Origin: Gordonia jacobaea
GTDB lineage: Bacteria > Actinomycetota > Actinomycetes > Mycobacteriales > Mycobacteriaceae
Assembly: GCF_001186365.1 (NCBI RefSeq)
Contig: NZ_LDTZ01000020.1
Location: 62,001-126,000 of the forward strand
Direction: 5' to 3'
Length of the DNA stretch: 64,000 bases
Both the position numbers and the translations under genes were made by a program. The notes beneath the pieces were generated by a model. That model worked only from the letters and a program-made list of their open reading frames with translations, had not been told where the DNA came from and did not search any database. How positions within the stretch are numbered: position 1 is the first letter of the stretch; each line of letters starts with the position of its first letter. Positions 25,531 to 36,207 of the stretch are shown here, piece after piece.

Positions 25531-26754
25531 ATGAGCCAAGGTCTGACGAGTACCAGGGGCGGGGACGCAGCGTCGATCTTCCAGGGTATGGAGTTGAGGC
25601 TTCAGTTCAGCCCGGTCTTCGAACTGTCGGGCGGGAGCCTGGTCGGGGCAAGTCTCGAGCTCAGCGGCCCGAAGGGCACCAATTTCGACTCCCCGCGCGC
25701 TCTGCGTCGAACCGCGACGCTCATGGAACAGCGCACGGTCCTCGATTCGCGGAAGTTCGCATTCGCCGACTCCGCGGCGGCCAGACGCGTCTCCGCGGCT
25801 CTTCCGCTCTTCCTCGCCGTCGACATCGACCTCTACGATCCGGAGCGCACCTACTCAGATGGTGAGACCCTTGCGTTGCTGATCGAACCGCGTAGCGTCT
25901 TGCGGCGTCCGCAGTCGCGGCTCGCCCAGGTCGCACGGGCACGGCGAGACGGACGACTGATCGCCGTCGAAGGGGTCAGCGCGGATCGTAGGACGGCGAC
26001 ATTACTCACGCTCGTCGAACCCGACGTCGTGCTACTGCACCCCGACATCCTCGCGCCGATTCCGACACCCGAAACCGCGCACCTCGCACACACACTCGCC
26101 GCACACACCGAACGCACCGGCGCGATCGTCATCGCAACGGGAGTCGACACCGAGGCCGATCGGCGGACCGCTCAGACCCTCGGCGCCCGATACGGGTTGG
26201 GCGCCCTGCACCCGCCGGTGTCGGATGCCGACGACCGTGTGCTCGGCTCGATCTCCGAACTCCCTCCGCTGCCTGCACGCACAACGCCGTCCACCGACGA
26301 GAAGACACCGTTCGCCATCGCATCGAAGTCGGGTGCGCCACGTCTCGCCGACGAACGACTGCTGCTCGAGATGAGCAAGGACCTCGAGCGGACCGCGACC
26401 GAGGCGAGCGTCGCGGTGGTGCTCGGCACCTTCCAGGATCAACACCGCTTCGCACCGTCGACGTCGCAACGGTGGCGTGCACTCTCGGAAAAGGTGGGCC
26501 TCGTCGGCGTGTACGGCGAGGGAATCCGGCCCATGAGCGAGGGCAACATCCATTACGCACCACTGAGTTCCGACGACGCTCTCGTGGAGGAATGGAACGT
26601 CGCCGTCCTCGGAATGCACTTCGCCGCACTGCTTTCCGCACGCGAAATCCATGGGCGACGCCCCAGCGGTCGTCGCGAGTTCATGTTTGTCCAGAGCTAC
26701 GATCGGACGATCGTGACGCAGGCGGTGCGAGTGATCTTGTCCCGCTTCACCTGA
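25531..26754 (+). CDS. Degenerate EAL-like plus DICT sensory domain protein
   Basis: 407 residues. Residues about 20-235 resemble an EAL phosphodiesterase fold (QFSPVFELSGGSLVGASLELSG at the usual EAL position, VEPDVVLLHPDIL, IVIATGVDTEADRRTAQTLGARYGLG), but the Glu-Ala-Leu motif and metal ligands are missing. It is therefore probably not an active c-di-GMP phosphodiesterase. Residues about 255-405 match the DICT domain, a sensory unit found with diguanylate cyclases and two-component proteins. Likely a signalling or ligand-sensing protein. It is a single gene, convergent with accD4. Confidence 0.72.
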   Translation: MSQGLTSTRGGDAASIFQGMELRLQFSPVFELSGGSLVGASLELSGPKGTNFDSPRALRRTATLMEQRTVLDSRKFAFADSAAARRVSAALPLFLAVDIDLYDPERTYSDGETLALLIEPRSVLRRPQSRLAQVARARRDGRLIAVEGVSADRRTATLLTLVEPDVVLLHPDILAPIPTPETAHLAHTLAAHTERTGAIVIATGVDTEADRRTAQTLGARYGLGALHPPVSDADDRVLGSISELPPLPARTTPSTDEKTPFAIASKSGAPRLADERLLLEMSKDLERTATEASVAVVLGTFQDQHRFAPSTSQRWRALSEKVGLVGVYGEGIRPMSEGNIHYAPLSSDDALVEEWNVAVLGMHFAALLSAREIHGRRPSGRREFMFVQSYDRTIVTQAVRVILSRFT

Positions 26755-26778
26755 CGCCCTACCTCTCTGCGAGCGAAC

Positions 26779-28329
26779 TCAGATCGGCATCAGCAGATGC
26801 TTACGCGGAGTGCGCATCGTCTGCTTGTCACGCAACTGCGCCAACGCTTTTCGAAGCTGCAGTCTCGTCTGGGCGGGCTCGATGACGGCGTCGATGTAGC
26901 CACGCTCTGCGGCGAGATACGGCGTGGCCATCATCGTGTTGTAGAAGTCGATGAAGTCGCGTCGCACCTTGTCGGCGTCGTGCGCCGACATGCCCTCGGT
27001 CTGCCTACGAGTCAGCACCGCCGCCGCCGACTCTGCGCCCATCACAGCGATTTTCGCCGTCGGCCACGCGAAGTTGAGGTCGGCACCGAGCTGCTTGGAA
27101 CCCATCACCGCGTACGCGCCGCCGTACGCCTTGCGCAGGACGACGGTGACCTTCGGAACGTCGGCTTCGACGTAGGCGAACAAGAACTTGCCCGAGCGTC
27201 GAATGGTGCCCTTCTGCTCCTCGACGAGTCCCGGCAGGATTCCCGGGGTGTCGACGAGGAATACGAGCGGGATGCGGAAGGCGTTGCAGATGCGCACGAA
27301 TCGCGTTGCCTTCTCGGATGAGTCGGTGTCGAGCGTCCCCGCCATCACGCTCGGCTGGTTGGCGACGACGCCGACGCTGTGCCCGTCGACGCGCGCGTAA
27401 CCGGTGAGGATGTTGGGCGCGAACAATTCGCCGACCTCGTGGAACGCGCCGTCGTCGAAGAGCTTCACGATGATGTCGCGCATGTCGTACGCGGCGTTGT
27501 CGCTGTCGGGCATGAAATCGTTGAGCGCCAAGTCGGACTCGGTGATCTCGGGCTCGAGGCCCGGATTGATGACCGGCGGCTCTTCGAAGCTGGTCGACGG
27601 CATGTACTGCAGGTACTCGCGTACCCACTCGAATGCCTGCTTCTCGTCCGGCGCGATGTGATGGATGTTGCCCCACCGCGCCTGGTTGTGAGCGCTACCG
27701 AGGTCTTCTGCCGAAATCTCCTCGCCCGTGGTCTGTTTGATGACGTCGGGGCCGGTGACGAACATGTACGACTTGTCCTCGACCGCGACGAGGATGTCGG
27801 TGTTCGCGGGCGTGTACACCGCGCCGCCCGCACACTTTCCGAGGATCACCGACACCTGCGGCGACAGACCGGAGAGCAGATCGTTTCGTCGCCCCATCTC
27901 GGCGTACCAAGCCAGTGAGGTCACCGCGTCCTGGATGCGCGCACCGGCCGAATCGTTGATGCCGACCATCGGGCAGCCGATCTTGCCTGCCCACTCCATG
28001 AGCGCAGAAACCTTGCGGCCGAACATCTCTCCGACGGTGCCGCCGAAGACGGTCTGGTCGTGGCTGAAGGCAGCGACAGGACGGCCGTGCACCAGTCCGT
28101 GTCCCGTCACGACGCCGTCGCCGTAGCCCGTGTGTGCTGCCCCGGGCATCTTGGCGAGCGCACCGATCTCGACGAAGGTCCCGGGATCGAACAGCATATC
28201 GAGACGCTCACGCGGAGAACAGATTCCCTTACGCTCGCGCTTCTCGATCGCCTTCTCGCCACCGGGTTCACGCGCCTGCTCCAACCGGACGCGTAGATCG
28301 GCGAGTTTGGCTGCGGTCGTGTCGGTCAC
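26779..28329 (-). CDS. accD4: Acyl-CoA carboxylase beta subunit AccD4
   Basis: Carboxyltransferase subunit that, with AccA3, AccD5 and AccE5 in mycobacteria, carboxylates the C24-26 acyl-CoA that Pks13 condenses with the meromycolate. 516 residues from the GTG at 28329. It has the two crotonase-like halves of the family: N-terminal [24 protein letters not shown] and [12 protein letters not shown]-terminal [10 protein letters not shown] and [18 protein letters not shown]. Length and placement downstream of pks13 match Rv3799c. The frame continues upstream into the pks13 end but without similarity. 65 bases separate it from pks13, and the three genes fadD32-pks13-accD4 are probably one operon. 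Confidence 0.94.
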   Translation of the reverse strand: MTDTTAAKLADLRVRLEQAREPGGEKAIEKRERKGICSPRERLDMLFDPGTFVEIGALAKMPGAAHTGYGDGVVTGHGLVHGRPVAAFSHDQTVFGGTVGEMFGRKVSALMEWAGKIGCPMVGINDSAGARIQDAVTSLAWYAEMGRRNDLLSGLSPQVSVILGKCAGGAVYTPANTDILVAVEDKSYMFVTGPDVIKQTTGEEISAEDLGSAHNQARWGNIHHIAPDEKQAFEWVREYLQYMPSTSFEEPPVINPGLEPEITESDLALNDFMPDSDNAAYDMRDIIVKLFDDGAFHEVGELFAPNILTGYARVDGHSVGVVANQPSVMAGTLDTDSSEKATRFVRICNAFRIPLVFLVDTPGILPGLVEEQKGTIRRSGKFLFAYVEADVPKVTVVLRKAYGGAYAVMGSKQLGADLNFAWPTAKIAVMGAESAAAVLTRRQTEGMSAHDADKVRRDFIDFYNTMMATPYLAAERGYIDAVIEPAQTRLQLRKALAQLRDKQTMRTPRKHLLMPI

Positions 28330-28394
28330 GTGATTCTTCTTCCTCGATGTCAGTGCTGCGCCGGCCCGCTTCGCGTTCCGTCGCGATGTCGGTG

Positions 28395-31300
28395 CTAGTT
28401 GGTCGCCTTCGCCTCCACGGCGGCCAGACGCTTCGTCAGGTCGGCGCCGATCTTGGCGATGTACGGCTCGTCGACGATCGACAGGTGATCGCCGCCGATA
28501 TGGATGATCTCCAGGTCGTCGACGACCTCGCCCCACCGACCATCCTCGTCGATCTCCGCCCACTGGGGCTCGAGTTCGATTGCGCCGTCGTGCATCTTGT
28601 CGGCGCGGTAGAGGATCACCTTGCCGCTATAGGGCTGCGGCGCGATGTTGGTCAGCGCGCGGTTGTCGACAAACGACGTCCGCTGATGCTCGATGATGCC
28701 GCCGGGGATCTTGGTGCCAGACATCGAGACCATCTCCATGATGATCGCGAACTGGCCCTCGTCGTCGGCGTCGACGAGTCGGTCCATCGGGATCGGGACG
28801 TCGGGGTCGAGATCGTAGTTGCGGATCGCGAAGTCTTTCCAGCGTTCGAGCCGTGCCCGCTTGTTCTCGGGGGTGTCGGGCACATCGTGGCGCGGTCGGA
28901 CCACGTCGATCAGTCCGACGAACGCGACTTCTTCGCCCTCGTCACGCAAGACCTTGGCGCAGCCGTACGCGAGCGCGCCGCCGAGCGACCACCCGATCAG
29001 CACATACGGGCCGTGCGGTTGGACCTCACGCAACCGAGGCAGGTACTGCGCGACCCGTTCCTCGATGGTGCCCTCGACGCGGTCGAAACCGATCACCGGC
29101 TGATCGTCGGGAAGCCGCTTGAGCAGTGCCTCGTACGCCGACGTGTTACCGCCCGCGGGGTGGAACAGCAAGGCGGGCACCGGATCTCCCGCGGTGGGGT
29201 CGTACGACTTCTTACCGCTCGGCACCAGGCGCAGGTAGCGGATGAAGCCGTCGGTGTCGGCCGCGGCGTCGAGGAACTTGCGGACGTAGTCCGACATCTC
29301 CTCGATCGTCTCCGAATCGAGAATGTCCTCGACATCGATGTCGCCACCGGTGCGCTCGTTGAGCTTGTCGGTCAGCTTCTGTGCGACGTCCTCTTCGAGC
29401 ACGGGCAGCTTGTTGAAGATGCCCCCGGCCGACTTGCCCGTGATGACCGCGTACACGCCGAACGTCAAGCGCTCTGCGGCATCTCGCGGCGGAACGTCGG
29501 AACCCGCCGCCTCTGCGACGGCCTGCTGGCTGGTGAGGTCCGGCGCAGGGGCCGCGACCTCAGCGGCCTTGGCCGGCGCGGCGGTCTCCACCCGCTGATC
29601 GAGCTCTTCTCGCTGATCGACCTCCGACCGCTGATCGAGCTCTTCTCGCTGATCGAGCTTGTCGAGATCACCCCGCTGATCGGCGGTCTCCCGCTGATCG
29701 AGCTTGTCGAGATCATCCTTCGCGAGTTGCTCGTCGATGTATGAGTTGAGCGCTGCGGTGTCGAGTTCACCTTCGCCGGCGGCCTTGCCTGCGAGGTCGT
29801 CGAGTTGGTCGCGGTGGGTGACCGCGAACGCGACGAACTTCTCGACGTCGGACAGGTTTGCCTGACGCATCGCCTGCAGTTGCAGTTGCGGAATGTCGAA
29901 TTCGTACTCGACACGGTTCTTGATGCGCACCGCCATGAGTGAGTCGAGTCCGAGTTCGATCAGCGGGATCTCGCGCGGTAGATCCTCGGGGTCGTAGCCC
30001 ATCGACTCACCGACGATGATCGCGAGTCGATCACCAACGGACTCACCCGATTCCGGGTCCCACTTGTTGCCGATGTCGTCGACGACCTCGTCCTCGACCG
30101 TCAGCGACGTGTCGGTGTAGCCGACCTTCGCCGGGTCTATGGCACCGTCTGCGCGCTCGGCAGCGCCGTCGGCAGGTTCCGCGCTGCCGCCGCCAGCTTC
30201 TGTGGTGCCCGTGACGACCGCCTCGAACAGGAGGTGGAAGTTCTTGTCCCGCTTGGTGTGCACCGTCACCGACGCACCGCCAGGATGCGGACTCAGTGTG
30301 GTGGTCAACGAGCCGGTCTTCGGGAACTCGCCGTGCGTAGCTGCAGCGCCGACGCGCGCGTCGTCGAATACCTCTGCGGCCGCGGCACGAACCAACTCAC
30401 GCGGATCGGTCACCGCAGCAGCATTGACCTCCCACGCGTGGCGGCCATCGGGAAGCGCGACGTGCGAACCGGGAATCCGCCCTGCCGTACCACCACTGGA
30501 GATCTGCGCGGTGAGCCAGAATGGCTTGCGGTCGAAACGGGTTCGCGGGATGTCGGCGTAATCGCCTGTGCCGAACAGTGATCCGACGTCGACGGGATGT
30601 CCGTGGACGTACAGCTTCATCAGCGCGTTGACGACACCGAAGCTCTCGTCCTCCTTGCGGCGCAGCGTCTCGATCAGCTCGGCGTCGTGCAAGCCTGCCG
30701 AAAAGGTCACTGCGGCAACGGAGATCAGCACCGCCGGGTTCGGCGAGAGCTCGAGGAAGGTCCGGTGGCCGTTCTCGACCGACTTCGAGATCGCCTGGCT
30801 GAACCACACGCTGTGGCGCAGGCCCTTGAGGAAGTAGTCGATGGTGTGCACGGGCTCGTGTCCAGCGCGGTAGAAGGCCTCGCGATCGACCGAACTGTAG
30901 AAGCCGGTTTCGAGGCGCTTCGGCTCGATTCCGGTGAGCTCGTAAGACAATTCGCCGAGCAACGGGTCCATCTGCGACGTGTGGCTCGCACCCTTGGTCT
31001 GCAGTTTGCGACCCAACTTGCCCTCGGCCTCGGCGCGCGCGACGATCGCGTCGACCTGAGGCTCGGGTCCACCGATGACGGTGTGCGTCGGTGCCGCGTA
31101 GACGCAGATCTCGAGGTCGGGGAAGTCGACGAGGACGTCATTGATGTCGTCCGCGCTGTACTCGACGAGCGCCATCAGGCGGATGTCGTCGCCGGAGAGC
31201 GTCGCCTCGCCCTCGCCCATGAGCCGCGAGCGCTGGCAGATGACACGTGTGGCGTCTTCGAGCGAGAGCCCCCCACTGATGTACGCGGCCGACGCCTCGC

Positions 31301-33809
31301 CCATCGAATGCGGCACCAGCACACCGGGTTCGGCGCCGTGGTGACGCAGGAGGTCGGCAAGGGCAACCTGGATCGTGTAGATACCGACCTGGGCGGTCTC
31401 GATGCCGTAGGTCTGCTCGTCGTCGACGAACATCTCCGCGATGGAGTATCCGAGTTCGTTCTGCACGTACTCGTCGACGCGGTCGACGTACTTCTTGAAG
31501 ATCGGATTCTCGAGGTAGAGCTGCTTGGCCATCTTGCGATGCTGCGAGCCGAAGCCCGAGAGCAGCCAGACCGCCGTTGCGGCGTCGGGCGAATCAGCCG
31601 AGTACACAAGAGGATTGGCTTTGCCCTCCGCGACGGCGCGCACACCCTTGACTGCGTCTTCGTGGGTGCGGGCCATGACGACCGACCGCGAACGACCGTG
31701 GTTGCGGTGCGCGAGCGCGCGTCCGATGTCGGCGAGGGGCGTCGACGCACCCTCGTCGGACTCGAGCCACTCGAGCAGGTCGGCGGCAGCCTTACGACGC
31801 CGCGACGGCAGGAATCCCGAAAGCACCAGCGGCACAACCGATCCCTCGACGGCGCACGGGGCAAAGCCGTCGGCGGGGTCGGCTTCGACGACCTCGGCGG
31901 GCGCGTCGTCCTTCTTCGCCTGCGCGGCCAGGACGGCGCGCTCGGCGTCGGTGAGGAAGTCCTCGTCGTCATCGTCGGTGGTTTCGACAAGCTCAACCAG
32001 CGAGGACGGCTCAACCAGCGGGGACGGCTCAACCAACGAGGAGGACTCAGCGTCTCCGGTGGTCGGGGTGTCTCCGCTGGTCGAGCTTGTCGAGACCACG
32101 CCCGACAGATCACTCGGCAGCGCCTCACGCACGACGACGTGCGCGTTGGTGCCACCGAAGCCGAAGCCCGACACACCCGCGACAGCATGGCCCGAGTAGC
32201 GCGGCCAGTCCGTCGGCTCCTCGACCACCTTGAGGTGTCCGGCGTCGAACTGAATGTAGGGGTTGGGGCCGGAGTAGTTGAGCGATGCAGGCAGCTTGTT
32301 GTGCTGCATAGCGAGAACCACCTTGGCGAGCGCACCTGCGCCCGCGGCGGACTCCATATGCCCGAAGTTCGTCTTGGCGGAACCGAGGAGTGCAGGCGCG
32401 TCGGCCTGTCGACCGCGCCCGACGACGCGCCCGAGGGCGTCGGCTTCGATGGGATCGCCGAGCACCGTGCCGGTTCCGTGCGCTTCGATGTAGTCGACGC
32501 CGCGCGGATCGACAGCGGCGTCGGTGTACGCCGAGCGCAGCACCTCGACCTGGGCCTCGGGATTCGGAGCGGGCAGGCCGTTGGAGCGGCCGTCGGAGTT
32601 GACCGCCGAACCCGCGACAACTGCGAGCACGGTGTCGCCGTCGCGTCGGGCGTCGGCGATGCGCTTGAGTACGAACAGTCCGCCACCCTCGGCGCGGATC
32701 ATGCCGTCGGCGTCGGCCGAGAACGCCTTGATGTGGCCGTCCTTGGCCTGCGCGCCGATGCTGTCGAAGCCGAGCGTCGCCGCGGGCGTGATGATCATGT
32801 TGACGCCACCGGCGAGCGCGACGTCGGATTCACCCGAGCGCAGGCTGCGTACGGCCTGATGCACGGCGACCAACGACGACGAGCACGCGGTGTCCATCGC
32901 GACCGACGGACCGTGGAAGTCGAAGAAGTAGGAGACGCGGTTGGCGACGATCGACGTCGACGTTCCGGTCAGCGCGTAGGCGGCGGTGTCGTGAGCGCCG
33001 TCGTCGAGGCCCATGGCCGCGAGAAGCTGGTAGTCGTTGGTCGACGTGCCGATGAAGACACCGACCGGCGCGCCCTTGAGGTCGCTGGCCGGAATGTGGG
33101 CGTCTTCGAGTGCCTCCCATGCCAGTTCGAGTGCGAGGCGCTGCTGCGGGTCGACCATCTCGACCTCGCGCGGACTCATCTGGAAGAAGTCGGCGTCGAA
33201 GCTCTTGACGTCGTCGAGGTAGCCGCCCTTGACGTTGGACTCGTCGATCACCTTCGCGAGGCGCGGGTCGGATTTGAACTCGGCCCAGCGGTCGTCGGGA
33301 AGGTCGGAGATGCCGTCGCGGCCGGAGATCAGGGCTTCCCAGGTGGAGTCAGGGGTCTGCCCGGCCTTGGGGAAGCGTGTCGAGAGGCCGACGATCGCGA
33401 TGTCGTCGTCGGCGTTGCGCTCGCGAATCCAGAAGGTCTCGGCGTCGAGGTCGAGGCCCTCGTCGGGGTCGCCTTCGATGATGCGCTTGGCCAGCATCGC
33501 GATGGTGGGGTGGTTGTAGGCGACCGTCGCGGTCAGTACGACGCCGGTCTTGTCCTCGATGTCGGCGGCAAGCGCCACCGCATCGCGCGACGACAGGCCG
33601 AACTCCTCCATCGGACGGTCGTCGGAGATCTGCTCCGCGGAGATTCCGGTCGACGTCGCGACCCACTCCCGCAGCCAGTCGCGCAGTTCGGAAACCGTCA
33701 GCCCACCGGCGGTCTCGCCGTCGGTGCTCTCGCTGTTGACGCTGTCGGTGTCGGGGCTGTCGGCGTCGGCCGCAGGCTCGATGTTCGGCTCGTTGTTCAG
33801 TTCAGACAT
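28395..33809 (-). CDS. pks13: Mycolate condensing polyketide synthase Pks13
   Basis: Type I polyketide synthase that condenses meromycoloyl-AMP from FadD32 with a carboxylated acyl-CoA to give alpha-alkyl beta-keto trehalose precursors of mycolic acids. 1804 residues against about 1733 in M. tuberculosis. Domains: N-terminal acyl carrier (Ser74 in GLSSRD), ketosynthase about 135-560 (Cys309 in DTACSSS, His444 in EAHGTG, His484 in NFGH), acyltransferase about 745-1050 (Ser835 in PHSMGE), C-terminal acyl carrier (Ser1290 in GLDSLMAV), thioesterase about 1500-1800 (Ser1608 in GWSLGG). Most of the extra length comes from repeat elements in two linkers, residues about 571-611 and 1366-1408. Confidence 0.96.
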   Translation of the reverse strand: MSELNNEPNIEPAADADSPDTDSVNSESTDGETAGGLTVSELRDWLREWVATSTGISAEQISDDRPMEEFGLSSRDAVALAADIEDKTGVVLTATVAYNHPTIAMLAKRIIEGDPDEGLDLDAETFWIRERNADDDIAIVGLSTRFPKAGQTPDSTWEALISGRDGISDLPDDRWAEFKSDPRLAKVIDESNVKGGYLDDVKSFDADFFQMSPREVEMVDPQQRLALELAWEALEDAHIPASDLKGAPVGVFIGTSTNDYQLLAAMGLDDGAHDTAAYALTGTSTSIVANRVSYFFDFHGPSVAMDTACSSSLVAVHQAVRSLRSGESDVALAGGVNMIITPAATLGFDSIGAQAKDGHIKAFSADADGMIRAEGGGLFVLKRIADARRDGDTVLAVVAGSAVNSDGRSNGLPAPNPEAQVEVLRSAYTDAAVDPRGVDYIEAHGTGTVLGDPIEADALGRVVGRGRQADAPALLGSAKTNFGHMESAAGAGALAKVVLAMQHNKLPASLNYSGPNPYIQFDAGHLKVVEEPTDWPRYSGHAVAGVSGFGFGGTNAHVVVREALPSDLSGVVSTSSTSGDTPTTGDAESSSLVEPSPLVEPSSLVELVETTDDDDEDFLTDAERAVLAAQAKKDDAPAEVVEADPADGFAPCAVEGSVVPLVLSGFLPSRRRKAAADLLEWLESDEGASTPLADIGRALAHRNHGRSRSVVMARTHEDAVKGVRAVAEGKANPLVYSADSPDAATAVWLLSGFGSQHRKMAKQLYLENPIFKKYVDRVDEYVQNELGYSIAEMFVDDEQTYGIETAQVGIYTIQVALADLLRHHGAEPGVLVPHSMGEASAAYISGGLSLEDATRVICQRSRLMGEGEATLSGDDIRLMALVEYSADDINDVLVDFPDLEICVYAAPTHTVIGGPEPQVDAIVARAEAEGKLGRKLQTKGASHTSQMDPLLGELSYELTGIEPKRLETGFYSSVDREAFYRAGHEPVHTIDYFLKGLRHSVWFSQAISKSVENGHRTFLELSPNPAVLISVAAVTFSAGLHDAELIETLRRKEDESFGVVNALMKLYVHGHPVDVGSLFGTGDYADIPRTRFDRKPFWLTAQISSGGTAGRIPGSHVALPDGRHAWEVNAAAVTDPRELVRAAAAEVFDDARVGAAATHGEFPKTGSLTTTLSPHPGGASVTVHTKRDKNFHLLFEAVVTGTTEAGGGSAEPADGAAERADGAIDPAKVGYTDTSLTVEDEVVDDIGNKWDPESGESVGDRLAIIVGESMGYDPEDLPREIPLIELGLDSLMAVRIKNRVEYEFDIPQLQLQAMRQANLSDVEKFVAFAVTHRDQLDDLAGKAAGEGELDTAALNSYIDEQLAKDDLDKLDQRETADQRGDLDKLDQREELDQRSEVDQREELDQRVETAAPAKAAEVAAPAPDLTSQQAVAEAAGSDVPPRDAAERLTFGVYAVITGKSAGGIFNKLPVLEEDVAQKLTDKLNERTGGDIDVEDILDSETIEEMSDYVRKFLDAAADTDGFIRYLRLVPSGKKSYDPTAGDPVPALLFHPAGGNTSAYEALLKRLPDDQPVIGFDRVEGTIEERVAQYLPRLREVQPHGPYVLIGWSLGGALAYGCAKVLRDEGEEVAFVGLIDVVRPRHDVPDTPENKRARLERWKDFAIRNYDLDPDVPIPMDRLVDADDEGQFAIIMEMVSMSGTKIPGGIIEHQRTSFVDNRALTNIAPQPYSGKVILYRADKMHDGAIELEPQWAEIDEDGRWGEVVDDLEIIHIGGDHLSIVDEPYIAKIGADLTKRLAAVEAKATN
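29592..29716. repeat. pks13: DQR-coding repeat array in the Pks13 ACP-thioesterase linker
   Basis: CGCTGATCGA or a close variant occurs six times in about 125 bases, twice extended to CGCTGATCGAGCTTGTCGAG (ending near 29667 and 29711). On the coding strand it reads LDKLDQR and related units, with DQR six times. It is the same family as the other repeats here, diverged from GGTC to GATC. It lies between the second acyl carrier and the thioesterase. Confidence 0.8.
31977..32100. repeat. pks13: Repeat element with terminal inverted repeats in the Pks13 KS-AT linker
   Basis: The left arm 31977-32002 and right arm 32075-32100 are inverted copies of 26 bases, agreeing at 23, both built on TCTCGACAAGCTCGACCAGC. 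Two further partial units (GGCTCAACCAGCG type) follow the left arm. On the coding strand it reads [12 protein letters not shown] and [10 protein letters not shown]. The insertion lies after the ketosynthase and before the acyltransferase domain and keeps the frame. Confidence 0.85.
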
Positions 33810-33863
33810 CGGTCACCAGACTACTTGGCGGCGCAGCCAGGGCTGCGCGGGTTGTGGGCAGAA

Positions 33864-33969
33864 GTGGTCTCGACAAGCTCGACCAGCGGGGCGGGGGCTC
33901 GACCAGCGGCGGGCACTCGACCAGCGGGTGGTCTCGACAAGCTCGACCAGCGGTGGCCGCTCGACCACC
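33864..33969. repeat. Repeat array between pks13 and fadD32
   Basis: Two identical 26-base copies (33864-33889 and 33928-33953) contain TCTCGACAAGCTCGACCAGC. Between them lie two shorter CTCGACCAGCGG units, and a final CGCTCGACCACC follows. All point the same way. The array fills most of the 204-base gap between the pks13 start and fadD32 stop, so the fadD32-pks13 transcript would carry it. Confidence 0.85.
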
Positions 33970-34013
33970 CCGACGACGCCGCCTCCGACGAAGAGCTGCG
34001 CCGCGGGCCCCAA

Positions 34014-35933
34014 TCACACCGAATCGGGAAACGCATCCTGCTTGTATCCGCCGCGGAGTCGGCCGTCGACATATGCGGTCTTGGTGGCGCGGCGTGCGAT
34101 CTTGCCGCTGCTGGTGCGGGGAATCGAGCCTGCGGGCACGAGCAGTACGTCGCGGGCCATCACGCCGTGGCGCCGGGCCACCGCGGCGCGGACGGTGTCG
34201 GCGATCTCCTGCGGATCGGTCTTCTTGCCCGGTCCACGCTCGGCCACGATGACCAGCTGCTCCGACGCGTCGTCGGCGTCGAATTTCAGTCCGCTGGCGG
34301 CGTTCTCGAAGACGACGCTCGGCAGCTGGTTGGCGGGGACGGCGAAGGCGGCGACAAAGCCGGGGCGCAGCGCGGTGCTGGCCTCCTGTGCGCTGAACTC
34401 GAGGTCTTGCGGGTAGTGATTGCGGCCGTCGACGATCACGAGGTCTTTGACGCGACCGGTGATGTAGAGCTCGCCGTCGAGCCAGACGCCGTAGTCGCCT
34501 GTGCGCATCCACTGTGCGTCTGCGGGCGCGCCGTCGGTGTGGCTGCCCTGTTCGAGCGGCGTGTCGACGGTGTTGTGGAACGTCGCCTCGCTCTCGTCGG
34601 CCTTGTTCCAGTAGCCGGCTCCGATGTTGAGGCCGTGCAGCCAGATCTCGCCGACCTCGCCGTCGGCTTTCTCGACGGCCTTTCCGGTCTCGTCGTATTC
34701 AGCGGCGTCGACGATCGTGGCCCACTGGCTCAGCGCGACCTGTCCACACGAGACCTGTGCGACCGCGTTGGGTGCGTGCTGGTCGACGACCTTCATGTGT
34801 CCGGCGTTGAGTTCGTCGCGGTCGACGTAGACGATCTTGGCCTCGTTGTTGCGCTGCGTCGCGGAGACGAACAGCGTTGCCTCGGCCATGCCGTAGCAGG
34901 GCTTGATCGCGGTCTTGGGCAGGCCGTACGGACCGAATGCGTCGTTGAACTTCTTCATCGAGCTGACGGTGACGGGCTCGGAGCCGTTGATCAGGCCGAT
35001 CACGTTCGACAGGTCGAGGTGCTCGCCGTCCTTGGGCAGACCGCGTGCTGCGGCGTGCTCGTAGGCGAAGTTCGGGGCTGCCGCGTATGTCTCGGCGCCG
35101 TCGCTTGCCGCTGCGAGTTCCTTGATCCAGCGGCCCGGCCTGCGGACGAATGCCTGCGGGCTCATGATCGTGATGTAGCGGCCGCCGAGCGCAGGAAGGA
35201 TCACCGTGAGCAGACCCATGTCGTGGAACATCGGCAGCCAGGTGACGCCGCGCGCGTTGCGGTCGATCTCGATGCAGTCGTAGATCTGCAGGCAGTTGGC
35301 CGCGACAGCCTCGTAGGTGATCTCGACGCCTGCGGGCACGCGGGTGGAGCCTGACGTGTACTGGAGGTACGCGACGGTGTCGCGGTTGTGGTCCTTACCC
35401 GCGACCGGTGCGACCCAGCTCGATCCGACGGAGTCGGGGACTGCGTCGACGGCGATCACGCGGGGACGTTCCTTGGCGGGCACGCCGGCGAAGAAGTCGC
35501 GTACGGCCTCGGCCGACTTGGTCGAGGTGAGGATTGCCGTCGGCTTGCAGTCGGCGAGCACCGCGGTCAGGCGATCGGTGTGGCCCGGCTCGTCGGGGCT
35601 GAAGAGCGGAACGGCGATATTGCTCGCGTAGAGCGCCGCGAAGAAACCGATCACGTACTCCAGCGATTGCGGAGCAAGAATCGCGACTCGATCACCGGGC
35701 TTGGTGACCTGCTGCAGCCGTGCGGCGACCGCGCGCAGTCGCTTACCGAACTGCGCCCAGGTGAGGTCTTGCGCCTCGCCGTCGCGTTCGCGGCTGTAGT
35801 CGATGAAGCGGTACGCCAGCGTGTCAGCCTGATCGCGCACGTTCCGTTCGACATAGTCGACCAGCGTCGCGTCCTCGTTGAAATGCAGGTTGCCGCTCTC
35901 ATCGAGGAACTGCTCAAATTCTGTGTTCAGCAT
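34014..35933 (-). CDS. fadD32: Long-chain fatty-acyl-AMP ligase FadD32
   Basis: Activates the meromycolic acid as an acyl-adenylate and loads it on the N-terminal acyl carrier domain of Pks13. 639 residues, as in mycobacteria (about 637). The adenylation P-loop region LQYTSGSTRVPAGVEIT lies near residues 190-206 (Ser194). GYWNKADESEATF and the C-terminal TGRVKDLVIVDGRNHYPQD, with the GR turn and lysine regions, fit the fatty-acyl-AMP-ligase branch. The ATG has AGGAG very close (2 bases), which is short but has no better alternative. It is first of the fadD32-pks13-accD4 set. Upstream are two palindromes. Confidence 0.95.
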   Translation of the reverse strand: MLNTEFEQFLDESGNLHFNEDATLVDYVERNVRDQADTLAYRFIDYSRERDGEAQDLTWAQFGKRLRAVAARLQQVTKPGDRVAILAPQSLEYVIGFFAALYASNIAVPLFSPDEPGHTDRLTAVLADCKPTAILTSTKSAEAVRDFFAGVPAKERPRVIAVDAVPDSVGSSWVAPVAGKDHNRDTVAYLQYTSGSTRVPAGVEITYEAVAANCLQIYDCIEIDRNARGVTWLPMFHDMGLLTVILPALGGRYITIMSPQAFVRRPGRWIKELAAASDGAETYAAAPNFAYEHAAARGLPKDGEHLDLSNVIGLINGSEPVTVSSMKKFNDAFGPYGLPKTAIKPCYGMAEATLFVSATQRNNEAKIVYVDRDELNAGHMKVVDQHAPNAVAQVSCGQVALSQWATIVDAAEYDETGKAVEKADGEVGEIWLHGLNIGAGYWNKADESEATFHNTVDTPLEQGSHTDGAPADAQWMRTGDYGVWLDGELYITGRVKDLVIVDGRNHYPQDLEFSAQEASTALRPGFVAAFAVPANQLPSVVFENAASGLKFDADDASEQLVIVAERGPGKKTDPQEIADTVRAAVARRHGVMARDVLLVPAGSIPRTSSGKIARRATKTAYVDGRLRGGYKQDAFPDSV

Positions 35934-36119
35934 CCATTACTCCTGTGGCCCCCTTGTGGGACGCCACGTCCGTGCGCCTCGTCGGCGCGGTGTCGTGGCA
36001 CTCCCCGCAGGTACCACGTCTTTTGGGCGTCGCGTCCGCATCTATAACGCGTGACACGGTAGCCCACACTCGGCTACTCACCCGAATTCTTGGCTTTTGG
36101 TGGATTGCACCTTTACGAC

Positions 36120-36161
36120 GTCGGAATTCCGACACATCCCGAGAGTCATTCGCAGGCGAAT
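36120..36161. promoter_or_regulatory. Two palindromes upstream of fadD32
   Basis: GTCGGAATTCCGAC (36120-36133) is a perfect 14-bp palindrome and ATTCGCAGGCGAAT (36148-36161) is a 6-bp-arm palindrome 14 bases on. They lie about 190 bases upstream of fadD32, in a 274-base gap that is lower in GC than its surroundings. They could be operators of the mycolate operon or part of a hairpin after the oxidoreductase gene. Confidence 0.4.
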
Positions 36162-36207
36162 TCACGTCAGCCCATTCCGACGAATGCGAAATGGGCCGTC
36201 GATGATG

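Noticed and set aside
33864-33969. Possible CRISPR array
   Set aside because: Units are spaced irregularly, spacers are very short and similar to each other, and no cas genes are present. It is an interspersed repeat.
30597-35354. A 1585-residue plus-strand open frame
   Set aside because: It is antisense to pks13 and fadD32, which have clear family domains. Long antisense frames are expected in GC-rich genes with biased third positions; no motif is visible in the translation.
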